NCBI GenBank assembly: GCA_934309475.1
Contig: CAKRDK010000034.1
Span: 1 to 18,247 of the forward strand
Source of the DNA: an uncultured Roseburia sp.
GTDB lineage: Bacteria; Bacillota; Clostridia; Lachnospirales; Lachnospiraceae
Direction of reading: 5' to 3'
Length of the DNA stretch: 18,247 nt
Part shown: positions 6,716-14,792 of the stretch, in pieces
Layout of the letters: every line of letters begins with the position of its first letter
How positions within the stretch are numbered: the stretch's first letter is position 1
Notes under the pieces: model-generated
Databases searched by the model: none
Told to the model about the DNA's origin: nothing
What the model saw: the letters and a program-made list of their open reading frames with translations, nothing else
Position numbers and translations under genes: made by a program

Positions 6716-7783
6716 GTGATTATTCAATCTGATTCTATCAAGATGAACGCACAGCGGAGTTATGAGGAACGTTACAGCTCAAATACTGTTTTTTCGAGTT
6801 GGTCGAATACCACGGGTGCCACGTCAAGCGCCTCCGTCTCGAATGAATATGTGTACCGCGAGGGAAATCAGTCCTCATCTTCATCAGATAAGAAGAATAA
6901 TCCGAAAAAGGATTTTAAAAAGGAGACCGAAGATTTGTTCCGCCGCTTTCAGGAAAACCAGAGTGTGCATGGAGTCGGTGTGAAAAAACAGTTAAAGTCT
7001 CTCGATGAATTAAAGCAGCAATCCATTGATTACCTGCTTTACCTTCTGTTTGGAAAAAAGGGGGAAGCGCCTGACACAAGTCTGACTAAGGACGTCAACA
7101 TGACACCTTCGGGCAGCGGTGGTTCTTATACCTCAAGTTTTTACTATTCCGAGCAGGAGACAACCTGCTTTGACGCAAGAGGAACTGTCCTCACGGCTGA
7201 CGGAAACAGTTATTCCATCAATATCAGTCTTGAGCTGTCACGTTCTTTTACGGAAAGCACTTCTACCATGATTCAGTATGGCGCCCCGCAGCTATGTGAC
7301 CCGCTTGTCATCCAGTTGAGCGGAACCTCGGTTCATCTCTCTGACCAGAAGTTCTTCTTTGACTTAGATGCCGACGGACATGCAGAAGAAATCTCTTCGC
7401 TTGCACCGGGCAGCGGTTATTTAGCTTATGACAAAAACGGGAACGGCCGTATTGACGACGGAAGTGAACTTTTCGGCACGACAAGCGGAAATGGATTTGA
7501 AGACCTTGCCGCCTATGATGACGACCACAACGGCTGGATTGATGAGGCAGATGAAATCTTTTCAAAGCTTCTCATCTGGACGAAAGATGCGTCAGGAAAT
7601 GATGTGCTCTGCGGGTTAGGAAAAGCCGGTGTCGGAGCCATCTATCTCGGCAGCCGGGATACAAACTACTCCATCAAAAATAAAGTTACCAATGAGACAG
7701 AGGCTGTTATCCGCAAAACCGGATTATTCCTCTACGAAAACGGAGGTGTTGGTACCCTCCAGCAATTAGACCTTGCAATCTGA
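6716..7783 (+). CDS. Calcium-binding-type protein with EF-hand-like loops
   Basis: A 355-aa protein of unknown role. The N-terminal 100 residues are serine-rich and polar (MIIQSDSIKMNAQRSYEERY), with no signal peptide or membrane segment. A beta-rich part follows (about 138-205; TVLTADGNSYSINISLELSR). The C-terminal part has three acidic loops of the DxDxDG type: DLDADGHAEEI (216-226), DKNGNGRIDDGSE (239-251) and DDDHNGWIDEADE (268-280). The end is GLFLYENGGVGTLQQLDLA. Similar proteins occur in many motile bacteria (from memory), and export could be by a non-Sec route. The start is GTG at 6716 with GGGAGG at seven bases. The upstream leader is structured and may carry a flagellar-type promoter. 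Confidence 0.8.
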   Translation: MIIQSDSIKMNAQRSYEERYSSNTVFSSWSNTTGATSSASVSNEYVYREGNQSSSSSDKKNNPKKDFKKETEDLFRRFQENQSVHGVGVKKQLKSLDELKQQSIDYLLYLLFGKKGEAPDTSLTKDVNMTPSGSGGSYTSSFYYSEQETTCFDARGTVLTADGNSYSINISLELSRSFTESTSTMIQYGAPQLCDPLVIQLSGTSVHLSDQKFFFDLDADGHAEEISSLAPGSGYLAYDKNGNGRIDDGSELFGTTSGNGFEDLAAYDDDHNGWIDEADEIFSKLLIWTKDASGNDVLCGLGKAGVGAIYLGSRDTNYSIKNKVTNETEAVIRKTGLFLYENGGVGTLQQLDLAI

Positions 7784-7827
7784 TTGTATAAAAATTGATT
7801 CGTTTTCTAATATGTGCCATAAGGCGC

Positions 7828-7860
7828 AAAAAAGGACAGTCCGCATGGGCTGCCCTTTTT
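7828..7860. terminator. Bidirectional intrinsic terminator
   Basis: An A-run and T-run flank an imperfect stem (GGACAGTCC against GGGCTGCC with a GCAT loop). It lies between the convergent calcium-loop gene and the small transporter gene and can serve both. Confidence 0.8.
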
Positions 7861-7865
7861 GTTTC

Positions 7866-8336
7866 CTATTTTAAAAATACCGTCACTCCAAGCAGACTTG
7901 CCACCATCATAATGGCTCCTGCTAACAATACACCAAGCAGGACGGCTGCCACTGTTGACTTAAAGTCCATATCTAAAATACTTGCCGCAAGCGTTCCTGT
8001 CCATGCACCTGTTCCCGGAACCGGAATTCCGACAAAAAGCATCAATGCAATAAACAGACCTTTTCCTGCCTTCTCCTGGAGTTTCTTTCCACCCTTCTCA
8101 CCCTTTTCGAGACAGAATGTGAAAAATTTCCCAATCACTGGCTTGTCGGCTCCCCACTCCAATACTTTTCGTGCAAAAAGATAAATAATCGGAATCGGCA
8201 GCATATTTCCAATGATACAAATGATAAAAGACTGTACAATTGGAAGCCCGAACAGCTGGGAATATGGGATTGCTCCACGAAGTTCAATCAATGGAACCAT
8301 CGAAATGAAAAATATAATAAGATACTGTTTTAACAT
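7866..8336 (-). CDS. COG2426-type small membrane transporter (putative small multidrug export protein)
   Basis: A 156-aa protein of the Sm_multidrug_ex family (COG2426). Four or so hydrophobic segments are visible, with family signatures VPLIELRGAIPYS near the N-terminus (residues 14-26) and VGIPVPGTGAWTGTLAAS (about 102-119). The family name suggests drug export, but the true substrate is not established. It follows hisC by 18 bases and lacks a promoter of its own, so it is likely the last gene of the aminotransferase-hisC transcript. The ribosome site is weak (AGGT five bases before the ATG), so it may depend on translation of hisC. Confidence 0.85.
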   Translation of the reverse strand: MLKQYLIIFFISMVPLIELRGAIPYSQLFGLPIVQSFIICIIGNMLPIPIIYLFARKVLEWGADKPVIGKFFTFCLEKGEKGGKKLQEKAGKGLFIALMLFVGIPVPGTGAWTGTLAASILDMDFKSTVAAVLLGVLLAGAIMMVASLLGVTVFLK

Positions 8337-8354
8337 AACTACCTGCTTTCTTTT

Positions 8355-9407
8355 TTAATTCAAATATGTTCTGAGGAAAGATAATAACGCATCCATCTCT
8401 TCATCTGTACCGATGCTGATACGGAGATAATCGTGTATCCGTTCTGCCGTAAAATGGCGTACATAGATTCCCTCTTTTTTCAATGCCTCAAAAATCTCTT
8501 CTGCCGGCACATGCTCATGGCGTGCAAAAATGAAATTGCTCTTCGAATCCTCAAATACAAATCCCAGTTCACGCAATTCCTTTTTCGTGCGCTCTCTTGT
8601 TGCAACTACCTTTTTCGTAGTATCTTCAAAATAAGCGCGGTCTGCAATCGCCGCTGCTCCTAACTCAATCGTCAGCTGATTCATTGTGTAGGAGTTAAAC
8701 GAATATTTCACATCGTTGATGTAGCGGATTAATTTTTCACATCCCATCGCATAGCCAATACGGATTCCCGCCATGGAACGTGATTTTGAAAATGTCTGCA
8801 CCACCAAAAGATTTTCGTATTTTTCAATCAGAGGAAGTGCCGATTCGCCGCCGAAATCAATGTAGGCTTCATCTACCACAACAATCGACTCCTGATTGTG
8901 CGCTATGATATCTTCCACCTCAGAAAGCGGCATCAAAACGCCGGTCGGTGCATTTGGATTCGGGAAAATAATGCCACCATTTTCTTTTCTGTAGTCTTCT
9001 TTTCGTATTTTAAAATTCTCATCTAATGGCTGTACTTCATATGGGATGCGGAGCATATCTGCCCACACATCATAAAAAGAGTACGTGATATCCGGAAATA
9101 AAACCGGTACCTTACTGTTAAAAAAGGTCATGAAAATCATCGCAAGCACATCATCGGAACCCACTCCGACAAAGACCTGCTCCTTCTTTAGCCCGTAGAA
9201 GTCCGCAATTGCCCCGACAAGCTTCTCCGCTGACGGGTCCGGATACTTTCTAAGCTGCCCTAATTCAAATACCTCATATGCTCGTTTTACTCCCGGTGCG
9301 GGCGGATATGGATTCTCATTTGTGTTCAGCTTAATAATGTCTTTTCGTTTCGGCTGCTCCCCCGGTACATAGGGAACTACCTTTCGCACGTACTCTTCCC
9401 AATTCAT
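8355..9407 (-). CDS. hisC: Histidinol-phosphate aminotransferase family protein
   Basis: PLP-dependent fold type I enzyme. HisC converts imidazole-acetol phosphate and glutamate to L-histidinol phosphate; many family members also accept aromatic amino-acid precursors. At 350 aa it has the usual length. Seen: LNTNENPYPPAP near the start, YPDPSA (54-59), NPNAPTG (150-156), DEAYIDF (179-185), the PLP lysine in TFSKSRSMAGIRIGY (Lys208), and the C-terminal YLRISIGT. I chose the ATG at 9405-9407 (MNWEEYVRK), seven bases from GGAGG. A longer GTG-started frame to 9431 has no ribosome site. It lies 36 bases after another aminotransferase and 18 bases before a membrane protein, and no other his gene is nearby. 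So biosynthetic use in histidine or aromatic amino-acid pathways is likely but not fixed by context. Confidence 0.9.
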   Translation of the reverse strand: MNWEEYVRKVVPYVPGEQPKRKDIIKLNTNENPYPPAPGVKRAYEVFELGQLRKYPDPSAEKLVGAIADFYGLKKEQVFVGVGSDDVLAMIFMTFFNSKVPVLFPDITYSFYDVWADMLRIPYEVQPLDENFKIRKEDYRKENGGIIFPNPNAPTGVLMPLSEVEDIIAHNQESIVVVDEAYIDFGGESALPLIEKYENLLVVQTFSKSRSMAGIRIGYAMGCEKLIRYINDVKYSFNSYTMNQLTIELGAAAIADRAYFEDTTKKVVATRERTKKELRELGFVFEDSKSNFIFARHEHVPAEEIFEALKKEGIYVRHFTAERIHDYLRISIGTDEEMDALLSFLRTYLN

Positions 9408-9443
9408 CGTTTTCCCTCCATGATAAGTCACTGTTTCCCGTTT

Positions 9444-10634
9444 TTATTTTTTCAGGCCATACTCCGCTGCAAGCTTTTCAAAGGCCGGAATAGAGCGCTG
9501 AATCGTCTCGTAAGACGTACAGTAGGCAAGACGGACATAACCCGGACATGCGAATGCACCGCCTTTTACCATGATGATGTTGTATTTCTTGCCTCTTGCG
9601 ACAAACTCGTTCTCTTCTCCCGGTGCCTTCACCCACATATAGAAAGCGCCCTCTGGCTTGATACATTCAAAGCCGAGTCCTTCTAAACTTTCGTATAATA
9701 ATTTGCGGTTTCTCTCATAGTAAGCAACATCCGTTTTCTCATTCAGACAACGTGCCACCGCTTTCTGCATCAGTCCCGGTGCGTTGACGAATCCTAAGGT
9801 ACGGTTTGAGATTTCAATTCCCTCTAATAACTTCTTTGAGTCGGATGCCTCATCCGGAACGACCACATAACCGATTCGCTCGCCCGGAAGGGAAAGTGAT
9901 TTACTGAAAGAGTATCCCACTAAAGTATTATGATAATACTTTGTCAAAAAGTCCTCTTTGTTTCCATCATAGACAAGCTCACGGTAAGGTTCATCTGAAA
10001 TCAGATAAATATCTGTTCCAAACTCTTTTTCTTTTCTGCATAAAATCTCGCCTAATCTTGTAAGTGTATCCGGGCTGTAAATCACACCGGTCGGATTATT
10101 TGGAGTATTTACAATGACTGCCTTTGTCTTTGCATTGATTTTCTTCTCAAATTCCTCTAAATCCGGCTGGAAGTTCTCATAGTTTGGTGCAACCTCGACG
10201 ATTTTGGCATCAAAGTTTGCCACATAATGCTTGTACTCTCCAAAGTATGGTGCAAATACAATCACTTCATCTTCCGGGTCTAAGATTGTCTTAAAAATAA
10301 TGTTAAGACCACCTGCGGCACCGACTGTCATCACGACATTGTGAAAATCAAACTTTGTGCCGAAACGTCCATTCAGACTCTCTGCGATTGCTGCTCTTAC
10401 ATCCGGGAATCCGGAGTTCGACATATAGCCGTGTAACTCCATCGGGTCTGTCTCTTCCAATAAATCTATAATTGCCTGTTTAAAAGCTTCCGGTGCCGGT
10501 GTTGCAGGATTCCCCAGTGAGAAATCATACACATTCTCTGCGCCGTACTTTTCTGCTAATTCTCTTCCTTCGTTAAACATTGCACGAATGACAGAACTGC
10601 CTTCTAATGCTTTTTCTATCTTCTTTGAAATCAT
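9444..10634 (-). CDS. Pyridoxal phosphate-dependent aminotransferase, class I/II (aspartate aminotransferase-like)
   Basis: A 396-aa PLP enzyme. Seen: SVIRAMFNEG and DFSLGNPATPAPEA near the N-terminus (typical of this subgroup), HGYMSNSGFPDVR, NTPNNPTG (176-183), DEPYRE (214-219), the PLP lysine in SFSKSLSLPGERIGY (Lys245), and RLAYCTSYE near the end. It transfers the amino group of an amino acid to a keto acid; aspartate is the most likely donor or acceptor, but the substrate is not certain. The ATG at 10632-10634 (MISKKIEKAL) fits relatives. The frame extends to an ATG at 10664, which coincides with the predicted transcription start and is therefore unlikely. The ribosome site is AAAGG nine bases away. 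It is probably the first gene of a three-gene transcript with hisC and the COG2426 transporter. Confidence 0.88.
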   Translation of the reverse strand: MISKKIEKALEGSSVIRAMFNEGRELAEKYGAENVYDFSLGNPATPAPEAFKQAIIDLLEETDPMELHGYMSNSGFPDVRAAIAESLNGRFGTKFDFHNVVMTVGAAGGLNIIFKTILDPEDEVIVFAPYFGEYKHYVANFDAKIVEVAPNYENFQPDLEEFEKKINAKTKAVIVNTPNNPTGVIYSPDTLTRLGEILCRKEKEFGTDIYLISDEPYRELVYDGNKEDFLTKYYHNTLVGYSFSKSLSLPGERIGYVVVPDEASDSKKLLEGIEISNRTLGFVNAPGLMQKAVARCLNEKTDVAYYERNRKLLYESLEGLGFECIKPEGAFYMWVKAPGEENEFVARGKKYNIIMVKGGAFACPGYVRLAYCTSYETIQRSIPAFEKLAAEYGLKK

Positions 10635-10671
10635 AATTCCACGCCTTTCTTTTTCAAACTGCATCTTTCTA

Positions 10672-10704
10672 CACTTTACAATAAGAGCGGGCGAATGTAA
10701 AGTG
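10672..10704. repeat. Inverted repeat CACTTTACA-N15-TGTAAAGTG over the aminotransferase promoter
   Basis: Perfect 9-bp arms at 10672-10680 and 10696-10704. The arms contain the -35 and -10 hexamers of the promoter listed here, so a regulator binding both arms would cover it. Confidence 0.55.
10673..10701 (-). promoter_or_regulatory. Promoter of the aminotransferase-hisC transcript
   Basis: On the minus strand TTTACA (10696-10701), 17 bases, TAAAGT (10673-10678). The start would be near 10666, with a leader of about 32 bases. The -10 box is only fair (four of six). Confidence 0.5.
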
Positions 10705-10746
10705 CGGACGAAAGATATTTTTCATTTTCCACCTGTCCGCCTCTTA

Positions 10747-10796
10747 TAAAAAAAGAATTATCTCCTAAATTTTCTTATGTTTTAGGAGATAATTCT
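10747..10796 (-). terminator. Intrinsic terminator of galT
   Basis: Perfect 16-bp stem (10754-10769 with 10781-10796) with an 11-base loop, followed on the minus strand by CTTTTTTTATA. It lies about 30 bases after the galT stop. The flanking sequence on the other side is also T-rich, so it may work both ways. Confidence 0.92.
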
Positions 10797-10826
10797 ATCT
10801 TTTTACCGTTTCATTTCCGTATAGTT

Positions 10827-12353
10827 TTATACACTCTCAATAAAGCGCATAAATGCTTCACGGCCTTCTGTTGTACATTTATAAACACCAGCGTCCTTTA
10901 ATACTTCGTTGAATACAAGTCCGATTTCTGTCTGGATGATTCCGTGTACATTTTCTGCTGTTACGTTATCGTATTTTGGAAGGAATTCATCCACCCAGTC
11001 TGCATGTTTTGCAAGGACTTCATCTTTGCGGATATCACTTCCGTCTACGATTGCTTTCTCTAAGGAAGCCATCTCATCTTTTAATCGTGCCGGTAAAACT
11101 GCGAGTCCCATTACCTCAATCAGACCGATGTTCTCTTTCTTGATGTGGTGCAATTTGGCATGTGGATGATAAACACCTAACGGATGTTCCTCTGTTGTGA
11201 TGTTGTTACGAAGCACTAAGTCTAACTCAAAGTCTTCTCCACGTCTTCTTGCAATCGGTGTGATGGTGTTGTGCGGCTCTCCGTCTGTCTCTGCATATAC
11301 AAATGCTGCCTCATCGGTATAACCTCTCCATGCAAGTAAAATCTTGTCTGCAAGCTCAATCAGGCGTTCTTTCTCTTTTGCACGAAGACGGATAACGGAC
11401 ATTGGCCATTTTACGATGCCTGCTTTTACATCAGCAAATCCTTCAAAGCTGATTTCTTTTTCAATTGGCGCTTTTGCCATTGCAAATTCGTAATGTCCAC
11501 CCTGAAAATGGTCGTGGCTTAAAATAGAACCTCCAACGATTGGAAGGTCCGCATTCGAACCTACAAAGTAGTGTGGGAACTGTGTTACGAAATCTAACAG
11601 CTTTCCAAATGTGGCACGCTCAATCTTCATCGGTGTGTGATTTGCGTTGAACACGATACAGTGCTCGTTGTAGTACACATATGGAGAATACTGGAAATAC
11701 CAGTCACTGTTGTTAATCGTCACAGGAATAATTCTGTGATTCTGTCTTGCCGGATGGTTGACACGTCCTGCATATCCTTCGTTTTCTTTACACAGCAAAC
11801 ATTTTGGATATCCACTCTGTTTTGCAAGCTTCGCAGCTGCGATTGCCTTCGGATCCTTTTCCGGTTTGGATAAGTTGATGGTGATGTCTAAGGTACCAAA
11901 CTCTGTCTCTGCTGTCCATTTCTGGTCTCTCTTAATTCTATTTCTACGAATGTAGTTTGTATCACGGCTCAACTGATAAAAGTAGTCGGTTGCCTTTTCC
12001 GGTGACTCTTTGTAAAGTTCCTTGAATTTCTTCTGCACTTCACTTGGTCTTGGCACCATAAGGCTCATAATCTTCGTATCAAATAAATCACGGTACACAA
12101 TGCTGTCTTCTTTCATGATACCCTGCTCATGTGCATAATCCATCATCTCATTTAAGATACCATCTAATTTCTCTTCTGCTTCTTCTCTTGTCATAGCAGG
12201 TCTTTTTGCATACTCTGCTACCACTTCGTCCTCAAGCTCATCTAACTGAAACAGCTCTAAAAAACGGTTTACGGTAAATCGCTCATCCTCTTTTTCAATT
12301 AAGCCGGTCACAAGACCATACTCTGTTAATTCTAAAATCTTTTCCTGAATCAT
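10827..12353 (-). CDS. galT: UDP-glucose--hexose-1-phosphate uridylyltransferase, class II GalT
   Basis: Leloir pathway enzyme that swaps galactose 1-phosphate with UDP-glucose to give UDP-galactose and glucose 1-phosphate, in the cytoplasm. At 508 aa it has the length of the Firmicute class II form rather than the 350-aa E. coli form. Seen: RDLFDTKIMSLMVPRPSEV (about 88-106), a CLLC pair (185-188), NHPARQNHRIIP, the active-site region GGSILSHDHFQGG (274-286), and HPHAKLHHIKKENIGLIEVMG. The ATG has AGGAAGG seven or eight bases upstream. The gene has its own promoter 130 bases upstream with repeats resembling an activator site, and a strong terminator. It follows the GH53 galactanase gene, which fits galactose released from galactan. 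galK and galE are not in the window. Confidence 0.96.
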   Translation of the reverse strand: MIQEKILELTEYGLVTGLIEKEDERFTVNRFLELFQLDELEDEVVAEYAKRPAMTREEAEEKLDGILNEMMDYAHEQGIMKEDSIVYRDLFDTKIMSLMVPRPSEVQKKFKELYKESPEKATDYFYQLSRDTNYIRRNRIKRDQKWTAETEFGTLDITINLSKPEKDPKAIAAAKLAKQSGYPKCLLCKENEGYAGRVNHPARQNHRIIPVTINNSDWYFQYSPYVYYNEHCIVFNANHTPMKIERATFGKLLDFVTQFPHYFVGSNADLPIVGGSILSHDHFQGGHYEFAMAKAPIEKEISFEGFADVKAGIVKWPMSVIRLRAKEKERLIELADKILLAWRGYTDEAAFVYAETDGEPHNTITPIARRRGEDFELDLVLRNNITTEEHPLGVYHPHAKLHHIKKENIGLIEVMGLAVLPARLKDEMASLEKAIVDGSDIRKDEVLAKHADWVDEFLPKYDNVTAENVHGIIQTEIGLVFNEVLKDAGVYKCTTEGREAFMRFIESV

Positions 12354-12491
12354 TTTCTTGCCTTCCTATCTCTTTTTCTGCATCATTTCACATAAATTGC
12401 ATTTTCATCATGTTACATCATTTTTTCTTTTCTGCAATTCCTATGCATTTCAGACGAATTTATCGTTTGCATGCTTTTTTTCTTTAATTTT

Positions 12492-12519
12492 ATTATATCG
12501 TGATATTGACACTTTTCAA
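12492..12519 (-). promoter_or_regulatory. Sigma-A promoter of galT
   Basis: On the minus strand TTGAAA (12514-12519), a 16-base spacer, TATAAT (12492-12497). The start near 12485 leaves an AT-rich leader of about 130 bases with no clear stem-loop. Confidence 0.65.
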
Positions 12520-12535
12520 CCGCTTCTAGAGATAC

Positions 12536-12565
12536 TGCAACAAAGTGCAAAAATCATGCAACAAA
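12536..12565 (-). promoter_or_regulatory. Direct repeats upstream of galT, candidate AraC-family operator
   Basis: On the minus strand TTTGTTGCA occurs at 12565-12557 and again at 12544-12536, exactly 21 bp apart, with a third TTGCA between them (12550-12546). The boxes end 16 bases before the galT -35 box. Direct repeats with about 21-bp spacing are the standard form of AraC-type sites, and an AraC-family gene lies 1.1 kb upstream. Confidence 0.5.
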
Positions 12566-12575
12566 TTTACATATT

Positions 12576-13685
12576 TTATTCTGTTTTGAAATCACGGATT
12601 AACTGTAATGTCGGAAGTGCATTTCCCTTGTAGTCAAACAATGCCTGGTTTGCCCATTCGTTTCCACATGGACCCGGGTCCTGGATATATTTTAAGGATG
12701 CAGGAGTTGCCCAGCCAGAGCCGTGTACCGGAATCCATGCAGGCTCCCAATAGAAGAATCCTCTTCCCTTATTGTCTGCAATATGACTGATTCTGTTTAA
12801 GAAATCCTGCATAAAATCATACTGACCTTGTATGGTCATTGGATATTCAATCTTTTCTACCAGTTCCTGACGTGTCGCATAACCTTTTCTCTCTTCATCG
12901 GAAAGTTTTTCATATTCCTTGTAATCCTCCATAGTGTAGCCCATGGAAACTTCCGCCACGATTAAGTCTTTTCCGTAACGTTTTGCAATGTCGTTCATGT
13001 TGTACTCTAACATGTCGAGTGTTCCATGCCAGAATGGGTAGTAAGACAATCCAATAATCTGGAAATCCTCCCCACGCTGCATGAAGTTGTCGAACCACTC
13101 GCGGTATAATTCGTTCTTGCCGCCGTTGTCTAAGTGAATCATAATCGGCACTTCACCGTCGACTTTACGGACACCGCGGATTCCGGCATTGACAAATTTT
13201 GCGATGTTGTCATAGTTTGGCACTTTTCCTTCCGGCCAGAGAAGTCCGTTCGAAAGTTCATTTCCGACCTGGACCATTGTGATGTTCACGCCTTCTTTTT
13301 CAAAAACTTCCATGGTCTCTGCTGTAAAATCATATACGGCTTTTTCCAATTCTTCCACACCGTAATCTGCCCATGCTTTTGGTTTAAACTGTTTTCCAGG
13401 ATCTGCCCAGAAATCGCTGTAATGGAAGTTTAACAATACGCCAAATCCTGCGTCTGTGACTCTTTTTGCAATTTCTAAGGAGGTCTTTAAATCATTTTCT
13501 CCTGCGCCATAGGATTCCCCTGTCTCGGACCACGGATCATTCCAGAGGCGGATACGGATTGTGTCGACATCATATTTTTTCATGATGTCTAAAATGTCCA
13601 TCTCTTTTCCATCGTCATAATATTTTGCACCACAGCGCTCTAATTCTATTAATGTGGATAAATCCATTCCTTTTACAAATTTCAT
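12576..13685 (-). CDS. Intracellular arabinogalactan endo-beta-1,4-galactanase, GH53
   Basis: Cuts beta-1,4-galactan or galacto-oligosaccharides. At 369 aa it is a single TIM-barrel catalytic domain. Seen: FVKGMDLSTLIELE at the start, RIRLWNDPW (about 44-52), LLNFHYSDFWADPGKQ, the acid/base glutamate in VGNELSNG (Glu143), LSYYPFWHG, and the nucleophile glutamate in VAEVSMGYT (Glu245), then FYWEPAW. There is no signal peptide, sortase motif or binding module, so it should act inside the cell on imported oligosaccharides. I chose the second ATG (13683-13685): AAAGG is eight bases away, but only two bases from the first ATG at 13689-13691. It is 38 bases after the AraC-family gene with no terminator between, so the two are likely cotranscribed. 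No clear terminator follows it. Confidence 0.95.
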   Translation of the reverse strand: MKFVKGMDLSTLIELERCGAKYYDDGKEMDILDIMKKYDVDTIRIRLWNDPWSETGESYGAGENDLKTSLEIAKRVTDAGFGVLLNFHYSDFWADPGKQFKPKAWADYGVEELEKAVYDFTAETMEVFEKEGVNITMVQVGNELSNGLLWPEGKVPNYDNIAKFVNAGIRGVRKVDGEVPIMIHLDNGGKNELYREWFDNFMQRGEDFQIIGLSYYPFWHGTLDMLEYNMNDIAKRYGKDLIVAEVSMGYTMEDYKEYEKLSDEERKGYATRQELVEKIEYPMTIQGQYDFMQDFLNRISHIADNKGRGFFYWEPAWIPVHGSGWATPASLKYIQDPGPCGNEWANQALFDYKGNALPTLQLIRDFKTE

Positions 13686-13723
13686 TTTCATTTCCTTTCT
13701 CTGCTTCTTATCTATTGTTCACC

Positions 13724-14662
13724 TTACCAGCCTTTTAACACCGAAATATTAAAGTTCAAAAGCTTACGCTCGTAATTTTCCGGTTTGATTTTCCACTGGT
13801 ACGGAGATGTTCCTAAAAATTTTTTAAAATTTCGGTTAAACGTCGATGTCGTTGTAAACCCAACTTTCTGCGCTACAACATCCATGGAATCGTTTGACTT
13901 TTTCATCAAATCACATGCCTTCTGGATACGGATTAAATTGATGTAATCCATCGGAGCAATGTTCATATATGTCTCAAAAATACGTCTGAAATGTGTCTCA
14001 CTCATGTGGCAGACATTGGCAAGATCTTCTACTTTCAAACTCTTTGCATATTCTACCCTCACGAAATCAAGTGCATCTGAAATCTGTGTGATTCCGGCTC
14101 TTTTCCGTATCTCTGTCACAGATTCATCTGCTTCGCTCATTCTGATAATCTCAGTCATCAGTGCCATCATCATTCCTTTGACACCTGCCTGGTAATGTGG
14201 TTTTTTTGCCCGCATTTCTTCCATAATCATTTTGATAATCAATGCGAGGTCTCTTTTTTCCCACTCGTACACAAATACTGCTTTGCGGTTTATTTTTTCT
14301 AATAATTCTCTCTGATAGAGCGGATTGTCCGGATACATTTCCTGCAAAATCTGTACCGGATCTAAAAACAGGTATTCCCAGAAGCTTTGTTCTTCTTCCG
14401 CATTGCTAATCGTAATATGTGGAAAATTCTGTGGGATGACACTGAACATTGCAGGTTCATATTTTCTGACTTCCTCATCTAAAATGAGTTCCCCTTTTCC
14501 GTTCCTGCAATATCCTATTTCCATGAGATTATGAAAGTGCAGATTGGTCTCATCATGACCATAGTCACGAATCCACGCCTCTCCTAAAAGTGCTAACACA
14601 TATTCATTTTGTGGAACTTCATAGAATCTGAATTCCATTGTGTCTTTCTTTTTCTTTCCCAT
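13724..14662 (-). CDS. AraC family transcriptional regulator of the galactan locus
   Basis: A 312-aa protein with an N-terminal cupin-like sensor part (residues about 10-110; NLHFHNLMEIGYCRNGKGEL and FSVIPQNFPHITI) and a C-terminal AraC/XylS double helix-turn-helix (about 205-292), including DLANVCHMSETHFRRIF and VAQKVGFTTTSTFNRNFKK followed by FLGTSPYQWK. It probably binds a galactose-containing sugar and activates the GH53, galT and ABC genes; the ligand is inference from position. The ATG at 14662 has AAAGGT at 10 bases. An ATG eight codons later (14638, MEFRFYE) is a possible alternative. It lies after a strong terminator that separates it from the ABC genes, and just before the GH53 gene. 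Confidence 0.9.
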   Translation of the reverse strand: MGKKKKDTMEFRFYEVPQNEYVLALLGEAWIRDYGHDETNLHFHNLMEIGYCRNGKGELILDEEVRKYEPAMFSVIPQNFPHITISNAEEEQSFWEYLFLDPVQILQEMYPDNPLYQRELLEKINRKAVFVYEWEKRDLALIIKMIMEEMRAKKPHYQAGVKGMMMALMTEIIRMSEADESVTEIRKRAGITQISDALDFVRVEYAKSLKVEDLANVCHMSETHFRRIFETYMNIAPMDYINLIRIQKACDLMKKSNDSMDVVAQKVGFTTTSTFNRNFKKFLGTSPYQWKIKPENYERKLLNFNISVLKGW

Positions 14663-14718
14663 GCTTCATCGTACCTTTCTTATCTAACAACTTTTTCCAT
14701 AGGTCTCTCCCCTACAGA

Positions 14719-14752
14719 TGAAAAAGGCGCATAGGTTATTTCCCTATGCGCC
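14719..14752 (-). terminator. Intrinsic terminator after the zinc-ribbon gene
   Basis: Perfect 10-bp stem GGCGCATAGG/CCTATGCGCC (14726-14735 with 14743-14752) with a seven-base loop, followed on the minus strand by TTTTTC. It ends the ABC-permease transcript before the AraC gene. Confidence 0.88.
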
Positions 14753-14766
14753 CTTTAAATACCGGA

Positions 14767-14786
14767 GTCATGCGCATATGCGTGAC
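14767..14786. repeat. Palindrome near the stop of the zinc-ribbon gene
   Basis: CGCATATGCG is a perfect 10-bp palindrome, flanked by GTCA and TGAC. It shares GCGCAT with the terminator stem next to it and may add to the same 3' structure. Confidence 0.4.
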
Positions 14787-14792
14787 TTGTAC

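Noticed and set aside
7795..8184. 129-aa plus-strand open frame
   Set aside because: Antisense to the COG2426 transporter and crossing a terminator.
10681..10747. Alternative RNA pairings (ATAAGAG/CTCTTAT and GCGGAC/GTCCGC) as a riboswitch before the aminotransferase
   Set aside because: These bases lie mostly upstream of the predicted transcription start, so they would not be in the message; the pairings are short.
12458..12472. Catabolite-responsive element in the galT leader
   Set aside because: TGCAAACGATAAAT on the minus strand fits only the left half of the cre consensus.
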